Shown piece after piece: positions 4,499 through 10,363 of a DNA stretch of 10,363 nt (positions are counted from its first letter, which is position 1; every line of letters begins with the position of its first letter). Source of the DNA: DATARH01 sp050246595 (GTDB lineage Bacteria; Pseudomonadota; Alphaproteobacteria; ATCC43930; CGMCC-115725); the NCBI GenBank assembly GCA_050246595.1, contig JBFWVT010000121.1, positions 1-10,363 of the forward strand, read 5' to 3'. Position numbers and translations under genes: made by a program. A model generated the notes under the pieces. The model did no database searches. It saw nothing but the letters and a program-made list of their open reading frames with translations, and was not told the origin of the DNA.

Positions 4499-6811
4499 AT
4501 GACCAGCACGAGAAAACTCTGGACCCTTTTGGCGGTTCTGCTGATCGCCTCTTTCGCAGTGCTGCTGTGGAGCGGCAATCAGATATACCAGCAAGCGCCG
4601 CCCATGCCGGAGCAGGTGGTCTCGTTAGACGGACGCGTGATCTATACCCGCGACGAGATCGAGAAGGGCCGGCAAGTCTGGCAATCCGCGGGCGGCATGC
4701 AGCTAGGGTCCATCTGGGGACATGGCGGCTACGTTGCGCCTGATTGGAGTGCCGACTGGCTGCATCGCGAGTTGGTAGCGGTACTTGACCGATGGGCCCG
4801 GAGTGAATTCGGTATTGCCAATTATCTGCAATTGACCAATGAACAACAGGCGGCGCTGCAGGGCCGTCTGCGCGTCCATATGCGCGAGAACACCTATAAC
4901 CCTGAAACCCGAACCATCACGATCAGCGCTGATCGGGCTGCCGCCATCGAAGCGGTGTCCCGGCATTATCAGAGCCTTTTCGGCAACGACCCGGAGACGG
5001 CCGAGTTGCGCGAAGCCTATGCAATGAAGAACAATACGGTGCCTGATCCCGAGTATCGGCGCGTGCTTTCAGCTTTCTTCTGGTGGACGGCATGGGCAGC
5101 CGTTACCGAGCGGCCCGGCAGCACGATCACCTACACCAACAACTGGCCGAGCGAGCCGCTGATCGAGAACCGGCCGCCACCAAGCACCTTTCTTTGGTCG
5201 GCCTTCAGCGTGACTTTCCTTCTCGCCGGTATTGGACTTCTCGGCTGGCATTATGCAGCCACTCACGACCGCACAGAGGAGCCGCGCCAGCTTCCCGAAT
5301 TCGACCCCATACGGCATGTGGTGGTCACGCCGTCAATGTTGGCGACGGCAAAATATTTCTGGGTGCTCCTCGCCTTGTTTCTCGTGCAAATCTTGTTTGG
5401 AGCAATTACTGCGCACTATCAGATCGAAGGCCAGCTCGTATACGGCTACGAGATGGCCGAGGTGTTGCCCTATTCGATAACGCGCACTTGGCATACGCAA
5501 TTGGCGGTGCTGTGGATTGCCGTCGCATGGCTCGGCACCGGTCTCTATATCGGCCCGGCCATTTCCGGATACGAGCCGCCATTCCAGCGGCTTGGCGTCA
5601 ATGTCCTCTGGATCTGCCTGGTCGTGATCGTGATTGGTTCTTTCGCCGGGCAATGGTTCGCGGTCATGCAGCGGCTCGACCTGGATTACAATTTCTGGTT
5701 CGGCCATCAAGGCTGGGAATACGCCGATATGGGGCGATTCTGGCAGTGGTTTCTGTTTATCGGCCTGATGCTGTGGCTGTTCCTGGTCGGCCGGACGCTA
5801 TGGCCAACGCTGCGCGGCAAATCCGAAATGAGGTCGATCGTCGGTCTGCTGTTTCTTTCAACGGTGGCGATCGGCCTCTTCTTTGCGGCGGCCCTGGCGT
5901 GGGGCGAGCGGACCCATCTCTCGATGGTGGAGTACTGGCGCTGGTGGCTGGTGCATCTGTGGGTCGAAGGATTTTTTGAGGTCTTCGCCACGGCTGTGAT
6001 CGCGTTTCTGTTCACGCGCCTGGGGTTGCTGGAGGTGAGAACGGCAACCGTTGCAGTCCTGTTCGCAACGATCATCTTTATGGCGGGAGGTGTGTTGGGA
6101 ACCCTGCACCACCTCTATTTCTCCGGTACGCCGACCGCGGTGTTGGCCCTGGGTGCGAGTTTCTCGGCGCTCGAAGTTGTTCCGTTGGCTTATATCGGGT
6201 TTGAGGCCTATCAGACCTACAGACTTGGGGGCGCCACGACTTGGATGCGGCGTTATCGTTGGCCGGTCATGTTCTTTATTTCAGTGGCGTTCTGGAATCT
6301 GGTAGGAGCCGGTCTGTTCGGATTTCTCATCAATCCTCCGCTATCGCTCTATTATATGCAGGGTCTGAATTTGACCCCGCTGCATGGCCATACGGCCTTG
6401 TTCGGGGTTTATGGCATGCTGGGCATTGGCCTCGTCCTGTTCTGCCTGCGCGGCATGAAGCCTGATCTCGCCTGGCACGAAGGAATCCTGAAGGTCAGCT
6501 TCTGGTGCCTCAATATCGGCCTCGCGCTGATGGCCTTGCTGACCCTGCTGCCGCTCGGGACGCTCCAACTGTTTGCCTCCCTGGAGAAAGGCTACTGGTA
6601 CGCGCGGTCGGCGGAGTTCATGCAGCAGCCATTGGTCGATCTGCTGGTCTGGCTGCGCGTTCCCGGCGACACTATCTTTGCTATTGGAGCCTTGGCGTTG
6701 ACCTTGTTTGTGATTGGGCTGTGGGTTTTCCCCCGACGCGAAGGCGAGCAGCGGGACAAGGAAACCCGAGGCAGCCGCGATGTTCGCACCGCGTCACCGG
6801 GCCGCCGTTAG
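4499..6811 (+). CDS. norZ: Quinol-dependent nitric oxide reductase (qNOR)
   Basis: This 770-residue inner-membrane enzyme of the haem-copper oxidase superfamily reduces 2 NO to N2O using quinol. The ATG at 4499 has GGGAG (4486-4490) upstream. One N-terminal helix (about 8-25) and a periplasmic domain without a CxxCH motif (about 30-225) replace the NorC subunit, which defines the single-subunit quinol type. About 12 further helices follow. Metal ligands are visible: His332 (low-spin haem b), His486 and Glu490 in LVHLWVEGFFE, His537-His538 in GTLHHLYFSGT (FeB), Glu559 in SALEVVPL, and His629/His631 in LTPLHGHTALFG (haem b3 and b). The active site looks complete. The C-terminal tail is basic and polar. 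It follows a globin and two DUF genes and precedes a SirB2 gene by 30 nt. With no nosZ or norCB-type denitrification genes in view, NO detoxification is the likelier role. Confidence 0.95.
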   Translation: MTSTRKLWTLLAVLLIASFAVLLWSGNQIYQQAPPMPEQVVSLDGRVIYTRDEIEKGRQVWQSAGGMQLGSIWGHGGYVAPDWSADWLHRELVAVLDRWARSEFGIANYLQLTNEQQAALQGRLRVHMRENTYNPETRTITISADRAAAIEAVSRHYQSLFGNDPETAELREAYAMKNNTVPDPEYRRVLSAFFWWTAWAAVTERPGSTITYTNNWPSEPLIENRPPPSTFLWSAFSVTFLLAGIGLLGWHYAATHDRTEEPRQLPEFDPIRHVVVTPSMLATAKYFWVLLALFLVQILFGAITAHYQIEGQLVYGYEMAEVLPYSITRTWHTQLAVLWIAVAWLGTGLYIGPAISGYEPPFQRLGVNVLWICLVVIVIGSFAGQWFAVMQRLDLDYNFWFGHQGWEYADMGRFWQWFLFIGLMLWLFLVGRTLWPTLRGKSEMRSIVGLLFLSTVAIGLFFAAALAWGERTHLSMVEYWRWWLVHLWVEGFFEVFATAVIAFLFTRLGLLEVRTATVAVLFATIIFMAGGVLGTLHHLYFSGTPTAVLALGASFSALEVVPLAYIGFEAYQTYRLGGATTWMRRYRWPVMFFISVAFWNLVGAGLFGFLINPPLSLYYMQGLNLTPLHGHTALFGVYGMLGIGLVLFCLRGMKPDLAWHEGILKVSFWCLNIGLALMALLTLLPLGTLQLFASLEKGYWYARSAEFMQQPLVDLLVWLRVPGDTIFAIGALALTLFVIGLWVFPRREGEQRDKETRGSRDVRTASPGRR

Positions 6812-6841
6812 GTTTATAGGCGGGCGGTGTGAGCGTGCGGC

Positions 6842-7237
6842 ATGGTAGAGTTCTACCAGGATATTCGGCTCGTCCACATTGCCGCGGTGCTGGCCAGCGG
6901 CGGATTGTTTCTGCTGCGCGGCCTTGCGCTCATCGCGGGCGCCCGCTGGGCCAGGGCTGCGCCGCTCCGATATCTGACCTACACAATCGATACGGTGCTG
7001 TTGACGGCGGCTTTGATGTTGACCACGATTGTGCAGCAGTACCCGTTTATGCATGCTTGGCTGACGGTGAAGGTGCTGCTGGTGGTCATCTATATCGTGC
7101 TGGCAATCCTGGCCTTTCACAGCGGCGGTGTCTTACGAGGGTGGCGGCTGGGCTGCTGGCTCGCAGCCTTGGCAGTCTACGGATACATCTTTTCTGTCGC
7201 CCGTGCGCACGATCCGCTCGGCTTCCTGGCTTCTTAG
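6842..7237 (+). CDS. SirB2-family small integral membrane protein
   Basis: This 131-residue inner-membrane protein has four predicted helices (about 10-33, 47-65, 74-92, 101-120). The pattern, with LVHIAAVLASGGLFLLRG at the start, YTIDTVLL, and HAWLTVKVLLVVIYIVLAILAF, is that of SirB2 (SirB) family proteins. SirB was named from Salmonella as an invasion-gene regulator, but its biochemical role is not established. Conserved-looking His12, His71, His93 and His123, placed in or near helices, could bind haem, which would suit an accessory of a haem-containing NO reductase; this is inference. The start is 30 nt after the qNOR stop, so co-transcription is likely, although the Shine-Dalgarno is poor (GTGAGCG region). 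It is the last gene of the plus-strand series, before a strong palindrome. Confidence 0.82.
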   Translation: MVEFYQDIRLVHIAAVLASGGLFLLRGLALIAGARWARAAPLRYLTYTIDTVLLTAALMLTTIVQQYPFMHAWLTVKVLLVVIYIVLAILAFHSGGVLRGWRLGCWLAALAVYGYIFSVARAHDPLGFLAS

Positions 7238-7245
7238 GGCAAGAT

Positions 7246-7271
7246 CGGGTCAGATGGGATCATCTGACCCG
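7246..7271. terminator. Bidirectional terminator-like palindrome between convergent genes
   Basis: CGGGTCAGATG (7246-7256) and CATCTGACCCG (7261-7271) form a perfect 11-bp stem with the loop GGAT. It sits in the 45-bp gap between the SirB2 stop and the stop of the convergent CmcJ/NvfI-family gene, so it can end both transcripts. There is no long U-run. Similar GGTCAGATG/CATCTGACC palindromes may be dispersed repeats in this group of bacteria; that needs a genome-wide count. Confidence 0.65.
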
Positions 7272-7282
7272 TGAATCCTGCT

Positions 7283-8563
7283 CTAGAAGAAGACAAACGA
7301 CCGGACCACGACATTCTTGCGGCATGGAGCATCGATAGGCACGGTCGGGTCTATGCAGGCGGTATGGAAAGACCAGCGCGAGACGGAGCCGTCGGTCACC
7401 GAGTCATAGCATTTGAGCATTGAGACCTCGGTAGGCTGCTGCCGGGGAAACCAGTACCACTCATGGTTGGGACGGTAGGTGAAGCGGGTGGTCTCGCCGA
7501 CGCGGTCGTCGTAGATCCGATAGTTGGTGATGTACGGCTGGTCGGCGAAGGAGGGCCAGGCGCAGAGCACAAAGGGGAACTGCTCGACCGTCTCTATCGG
7601 CTTGGCGAGGTTGATCGACATAAACCGCCGCGACATCTTCTCGTCGGCTTCTTCCTCCGTGTAGTTCTGCTGGCGCCCGAAGTTCCGCAGGTTTTTGGTA
7701 AGCAACTCACGGCAGCGCACGCGGCCGCTATTGTCGTTCAAATCGTTGTGCACAAGGTTGGCGTAACGGGCGTTCACACCCGGGTTGTTGTTGTCCTGGT
7801 CTTCGGTACGGTCGCCCGCATAGTCCTTGTCGAAGACGTCGTGGTTGTAGACCAGCGCATCGGTCGCGTCCGGAAAGAAATCGAGAAGGAGCTTTTCGAT
7901 CTCCGGGTAGAACACGCGCTCGACCTCCGCCGAATCGTAGAAGTTCGCGCATTTGGACTCCAGATGCGCCAGCGACAGGCCGAGCCGGTCCATGCATTCG
8001 GGGCTGTTCGGCGAGAGACCCGGATAGTACTCGCCGATGCGCCGCGCATCGCGCATCACCTGTGGGAAATAGAGGTCCCGTCGCCGGTTGCCCGCTTCGT
8101 TCTTGCGCAGAAGCGCGGCTGTATCGGCGCGCTGCGGGTCCCGCCAGATGGCGTTGGACGGCACCACAGAGTAGCTCGGCCGCTCGTACACCGTATAGGG
8201 CAGCGGCAGCGCCAGGCCGCCTGTCGGGGCCTTGAGGCTGTTCGACTGGCGAATGTATTTCACGCACTCGTCGTAGTCGCGGAACGCGAGGCCCCACTTG
8301 GTCTTGATCGGACCCGGCGGGGCCTTGTCGATCATGTCGATAACACGCTGGCTCTCGCCCTCGGCGATCTCGGCGAGCGCGTCCTTCAGCGCCTCGGCGG
8401 TTCCCGCATCGCCGTCCCGGTCGAACGCCATATAGGACAGACCGCCATTCGCCGCGATCGGCGGCGGCTGCCCTTCCGTGCGCTGGAGCGGCGGCACATA
8501 GGCCGACGCAGTTCTCTGCGTGTCCGCCGCGACGTTGTCGTTGGTTAGCTCGATCTGGCTCAT
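7283..8563 (-). CDS. CmcJ/NvfI (AsaB)-family oxidoreductase, predicted Fe(II)/2-oxoglutarate-type
   Basis: This protein has 426 residues, with the ATG at 8563 and GGAG upstream. From about residue 120 on it follows the CmcJ/NvfI/AsaB hydroxylase-desaturase family, best known from cephamycin and fungal secondary metabolism. Landmarks are the NLVHNDLND segment with His272-x-Asp274, RRFMSINLAKPIE (312-324), FPFVLCAWPSF (329-339), PNHEWYWFPRQQPTEVSMLKCYDS (365-388), SFHTACIDP with His400, and RKNVVVRSFVFF at the end (Arg415, Arg421). His272/Asp274/His400 would be the iron triad by analogy with NvfI. Family members are often nearer 280-300 residues, so the first 100-130 residues are an extension with no recognised domain. 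No signal peptide is seen. Substrate is unknown: no biosynthetic cluster is visible. It stands alone, with tandem palindromes upstream. Confidence 0.8.
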   Translation of the reverse strand: MSQIELTNDNVAADTQRTASAYVPPLQRTEGQPPPIAANGGLSYMAFDRDGDAGTAEALKDALAEIAEGESQRVIDMIDKAPPGPIKTKWGLAFRDYDECVKYIRQSNSLKAPTGGLALPLPYTVYERPSYSVVPSNAIWRDPQRADTAALLRKNEAGNRRRDLYFPQVMRDARRIGEYYPGLSPNSPECMDRLGLSLAHLESKCANFYDSAEVERVFYPEIEKLLLDFFPDATDALVYNHDVFDKDYAGDRTEDQDNNNPGVNARYANLVHNDLNDNSGRVRCRELLTKNLRNFGRQQNYTEEEADEKMSRRFMSINLAKPIETVEQFPFVLCAWPSFADQPYITNYRIYDDRVGETTRFTYRPNHEWYWFPRQQPTEVSMLKCYDSVTDGSVSRWSFHTACIDPTVPIDAPCRKNVVVRSFVFF

Positions 8564-8621
8564 GGCACATCTCCGACTATCCTGACCTTACCGTGGCACA
8601 CGGAGCCTGTGTTTTCCAGAC

Positions 8622-8654
8622 CAGGAATTTCCAGTCCGTGTCAGGAATTTCCGG
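8622..8654. promoter_or_regulatory. Tandem near-palindromic operator-like sites upstream of the CmcJ/NvfI-family gene
   Basis: CAGGAATTTCCAG (8622-8634) and CAGGAATTTCCGG (8642-8654) are two copies of a 13-bp element whose core GGAATTTCC is a perfect palindrome about its central T. They are exactly 20 bp apart, about two helical turns, so two protein dimers would sit on the same DNA face. They lie 60-90 bp upstream of the minus-strand start at 8563. Outer CAGACC (8617-8622) and GGTCTG (8653-8658) add further dyad symmetry. No regulator gene for it is visible. Confidence 0.5.
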
Positions 8655-8662
8655 TCTGAAGT

Positions 8663-8719
8663 GTGCGCAGCGCCTGCCGCGCAAGCGGAAAAAGCACAAT
8701 CTCCGATTGGGCGCTGCAC
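8663..8719. other. Potential branched RNA structure in the upstream region
   Basis: GCAGCGCC (8667-8674) can pair with GGCGCTGC (8710-8717). Inside this, CCGC-GCAA-GCGG (8677-8688) forms a small hairpin with a GNRA-type loop on the plus strand. The region lies between the tandem palindromes and the broken transporter gene. No known RNA family is recognised, and GC-rich DNA readily forms such stems. Confidence 0.2.
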
Positions 8720-8746
8720 GGTCTCCGGCCGGTTCTGCAGCAGATC

Positions 8747-9150
8747 TATCGCCGTGGTCGAGAGGCAGGCCCAGCCAAGTCCGATGACGCCGAACGCGGC
8801 GTAGGCATGCCATGGCGCGCGTACTTGCCGATACCCGCCACTCCGGCAGCAAGGGCGAAAGCACAGCAGGCGATGACCCGGCGTGGTCCATATTTGGCCA
8901 TGGCGGGGCCAACGACTGTCGAAGAAACCGCACCGCTCAGAAAAAACCCGGTGACGGCCGGCGAGATCAGCCCGATCGACCAGCCCCGGGTTTGGTTGAT
9001 TTCGCACAGATAGACGCTGGCGCCGAACAGGCCAAGACCCCAAGCCAGAACCGCGATGACGAGACATGCCGTCACGATCTTCCAGCCATAAAGGACGGGG
9101 CTGCCGCGGGCGGGTGCGCGCGCCGTTGCCGGGAGACGATCGCGGGTCAC
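8747..9150 (-). pseudogene. MFS transporter remnant: N-terminal fragment with a frameshift
   Basis: The minus strand starts at a GTG (9150) with GAGG upstream and reads LYGWKIVTACLVIAVLAWGL and so on, the first helices of a major facilitator superfamily permease. It includes the motif-A-like loop GPAMAKYGPRRV. At about 8815-8821 the frame changes within a GCGCGC tract: before it the protein reads AAGVAGIGKYA, and in another frame it continues PWHAYAAFGVIGLGWACLSTTAI, exactly what such transporters have next. Homology then stops abruptly near 8747, leaving about 135 of roughly 400 residues (about four of twelve helices). No downstream remainder is found in the window. Removing one GC dinucleotide would restore the frame, but the loss of the C-terminal two thirds still makes it non-functional. 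The break may mark a deletion or rearrangement junction. Confidence 0.78.
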
Positions 9151-9409
9151 GGATACCTCGACGGCTTGTTTGAGGCGCGCTGTTCGTCAATGCCGGTGAG
9201 CCTGCGCAAACCGCGAAGAGACCCGGCGGGCGATGCCGCGACCGCGACCGAAGCATGCAGCGACGCCACCGTCGAGGCGCAGCGGCATCGCCGTTCTCGA
9301 TCCGCCGTTGCGGCCCCGGTTATGCTCCCGAAGCGAAGGCAGGGCATGCCGACCGCTTCCGGTTGGTCAAGCGGTCGACCCGCGAACGGTCCCGCCACTG
9401 GCAGGGGGC

Positions 9410-9423
9410 TTGGCAAATGCCAA
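9410..9423. promoter_or_regulatory. Inverted repeat TTGGC-N4-GCCAA, possible regulator-binding site
   Basis: TTGGC (9410-9414) and GCCAA (9419-9423) form a perfect short dyad that contains a T-N11-A arrangement of the LysR type. It lies about 100 bp upstream of the VOC start and 27 bp before the possible -35. No LysR-type gene is in the window, so binding by that family is only a guess. Confidence 0.3.
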
Positions 9424-9449
9424 ATCACGGCGGCGGCAACCGCAAGATT

Positions 9450-9479
9450 TTGCCCTCATGCACCAAGCCACGGCATACT
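9450..9479 (+). promoter_or_regulatory. Possible promoter of the VOC-family gene
   Basis: TTGCCC (9450-9455) and CATACT (9474-9479) each match four of six consensus positions, with an 18-bp spacer. They are placed 44 bp upstream of the VOC ATG. This is a weak candidate; the surrounding DNA is GC-rich and no better pair was seen. Confidence 0.25.
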
Positions 9480-9522
9480 GTCCCACCCCACAGACCGGGG
9501 GCTTGGAAAAGGAGAGGACGGA

Positions 9523-9897
9523 ATGTTCAGCCATATCATGATCGGGAGCAACGATATCGCCCGGTCAAAGAAGTTCTACGACGCGCTGTTCACCGCGATG
9601 GGCGCTCAGCCAGCCACGGAAGACGCTCGGGGCCGACTGGCTTATTCGCACAATGGCGGGCGTTTCATGGTGTCCAAGCCGATCGACGGCAAGCCGGCCA
9701 GCCATGCCAATGGCGGCACGATCGGCTTTCTGATGAAAGATGCGGCGCAGGCCGAGGCTTGGCACAAAGCCGGCGTCGCAAATGGCGGCACCTCGATCGA
9801 GGACCCGCCCGGGGTGCGTCCGAATGGCGCGTACCTCGCTTATCTGCGCGATCCGGATGGCAACAAACTGGTCGGGCTTGTTCGGCCGGCCAGCTGA
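9523..9897 (+). CDS. VOC-superfamily (glyoxalase/bleomycin-resistance fold) protein
   Basis: This is a 124-residue cytosolic protein with the paired beta-alpha-beta-beta-beta modules of the vicinal oxygen chelate superfamily. The beginning MFSHIMIGSNDIARSKKFYDALF and the end YLRDPDGNKLVGL are diagnostic. His4 and His61 sit where VOC metal ligands usually lie. In the common DPDGNKIE ending the Glu is the last ligand; here that position is Val117, so metal binding may be lost or use another residue. The ATG at 9523 is chosen over longer in-frame extensions because GGAGAGGA (9511-9518) precedes it directly and homology begins there. Members include glyoxalases, dioxygenases and antibiotic-binding proteins, and nothing here tells which. 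It is a single-gene unit closed by a strong hairpin. Confidence 0.88.
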   Translation: MFSHIMIGSNDIARSKKFYDALFTAMGAQPATEDARGRLAYSHNGGRFMVSKPIDGKPASHANGGTIGFLMKDAAQAEAWHKAGVANGGTSIEDPPGVRPNGAYLAYLRDPDGNKLVGLVRPAS

Positions 9898-9908
9898 TCT
9901 TTGAACCG

Positions 9909-9938
9909 GGAAGGACCGCCTTCCAAGGCGGTCCTTCC
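9909..9938 (+). terminator. Strong hairpin after the VOC gene
   Basis: GGAAGGACCGCCTT (9909-9922) and AAGGCGGTCCTTCC (9925-9938) are perfectly complementary over 14 bp with only CC between, so the real loop is probably TCCA or larger. It starts 11 nt past the VOC stop. No U-tract follows, yet position and stability make a transcript-end structure the best explanation. Confidence 0.7.
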
Positions 9939-10248
9939 ACAGATTGAGTCTTGACCCTGTCGTTCTGCGGCGCGGGCCGGACCTGCGGCGACCGTTACGA
10001 AATGGCGGTGTGATCCGATCTCGAACAGTCCCAAGGGGCTGCTCCGGGGCGGTGCAGCGGGCCAATTTCAAATCGAAGCAGTACCAGAATTACCGGGGGT
10101 CCGATGCCGAACATATCGGTTGCCGAGGGGACGCCCTCCGCCTGGCAGGCCGGCCGCAGGGATTTCGGTCTCCCGTCGAATTTTTCGCTCTGCGCCGCTG
10201 CCCTTTGCCTGCATCGGCCGGATGTTCGCTGCACGTCCCTAAGAACGC
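9939..10248. other. Gene-free stretch next to an insertion sequence
   Basis: These 310 bp lie between the VOC terminator and the transposase stop. No frame shows a recognisable protein, and no tRNA or known RNA was seen. Its right edge must contain one end of the insertion sequence, probably within the last tens of bases before 10249, but the terminal inverted repeat cannot be defined without the other end. Confidence 0.45.
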
Positions 10249-10363
10249 CTAACAAAACCGCTGGACGCAGCGCCAGCAAATGAGAGCGGCGGCGAGATGA
10301 TGAAAAGCCTCCCAGAGGTTGGCGCGTCGCTCGTAGCGGAGGGTGAGGCGGCGGAAGCGGCTG
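10249..10363 (-). CDS. IS5-family transposase, 3' end only (runs off the window)
   Basis: Reading minus from the window edge, the frame gives FRRLTLRYERRANLWEAFHH, then LAAALICWRCVQRFC and a TAG stop at 10251-10249. The RYERRANxxEAFxxLAAALICWR ending is the typical C-terminus of IS5-family DDE transposases common in alphaproteobacteria. The last 37 residues are visible; the catalytic Asp/Glu residues and start lie beyond 10363. Whether the element is intact cannot be judged. The IS inserts next to an area that already contains a broken transporter gene. Confidence 0.78.
   Translation of the reverse strand, partial: SRFRRLTLRYERRANLWEAFHHLAAALICWRCVQRFC

Larger units (their letters stand above)
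9152..9522. other. Divergent intergenic region without a convincing gene
   Basis: These 371 bp separate the minus-strand transporter remnant from the plus-strand VOC gene. The frames crossing the region are low-complexity and lack recognisable domains. Features seen are an 8-bp stem (GACCGCTT 9351-9358 / AAGCGGTC 9369-9376), the inverted repeat TTGGC-N4-GCCAA at 9410-9423, and a possible promoter at 9450-9479. Confidence 0.5.

Noticed and set aside
5083..5979. Long second-frame plus-strand open frame inside qNOR
   Set aside because: It lies wholly within the qNOR gene, is Arg-rich, and has no domain or ribosome site.
7463..8548. Plus-strand open frame opposite the CmcJ/NvfI-family gene
   Set aside because: Val/Arg-rich antisense product without domains; the minus-strand protein has conserved family motifs to its last residue.
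8812..9522. In-frame upstream extension of the VOC protein
   Set aside because: Most of it is antisense to the transporter remnant and has no VOC homology. The fold begins at 9523 directly after a strong ribosome site.
9970..10060. Resemblance of a short stretch to 5S rRNA or tmRNA (GGTGTGATCCGATCTCGAAC)
   Set aside because: Only a short similarity; the expected stems and conserved loops on either side are absent.
1..10363. CRISPR array or defence island
   Set aside because: No regularly spaced repeats and no cas, restriction, toxin-antitoxin or retron-like genes were seen on either strand.

Overview
The window is about 60% G+C or more, strongly GC-biased at third codon positions. The genes resemble those of an alphaproteobacterium, most likely Hyphomicrobiales (Bradyrhizobium/Rhodopseudomonas-like). 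That placement is a judgement from gene content and protein flavour, not from a search.

The left two thirds (about 146-7237) are dominated by nitric oxide defence. Leftmost, on the minus strand, is an aldehyde dehydrogenase of the succinate-semialdehyde dehydrogenase type. Further right, also on minus, is an NsrR-type Rrf2 repressor with Asp8 and a Cys cluster, translationally coupled (ATGA) to a small CopD-like four-helix membrane protein. Divergent from nsrR runs a plus-strand series: a group III truncated haemoglobin, a small DUF6522-like protein, a DUF6306 protein coupled to it by another ATGA overlap, a quinol-dependent nitric oxide reductase (qNOR, 770 aa, all haem and FeB ligands visible) and a SirB2-family membrane protein. 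An 11-1-11 inverted repeat very like the NsrR operator overlaps a sigma70-like promoter between nsrR and the haemoglobin. A second, weaker NsrR-like site lies about 120 bp upstream of the aldehyde dehydrogenase. The simplest reading is an NO-sensing repressor controlling an NO-binding globin and an NO-reducing enzyme, with four accessory proteins of unknown role.

The right third is accessory DNA. A strong palindrome separates SirB2 from a convergent CmcJ/NvfI-family oxidoreductase with a long N-terminal extension. Upstream of that gene are two near-palindromic 13-bp sites spaced exactly 20 bp apart. Next comes a broken MFS transporter (only about the first four helices, with a frameshift at a GCGCGC tract), then a divergent VOC/glyoxalase-fold protein lacking the usual last metal ligand and followed by a 14-bp perfect hairpin. 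After about 350 bp without a gene, the window ends in the 3' end of an IS5-family transposase. The broken transporter and the IS suggest local rearrangement.

No tRNA, rRNA or CRISPR array was recognised.
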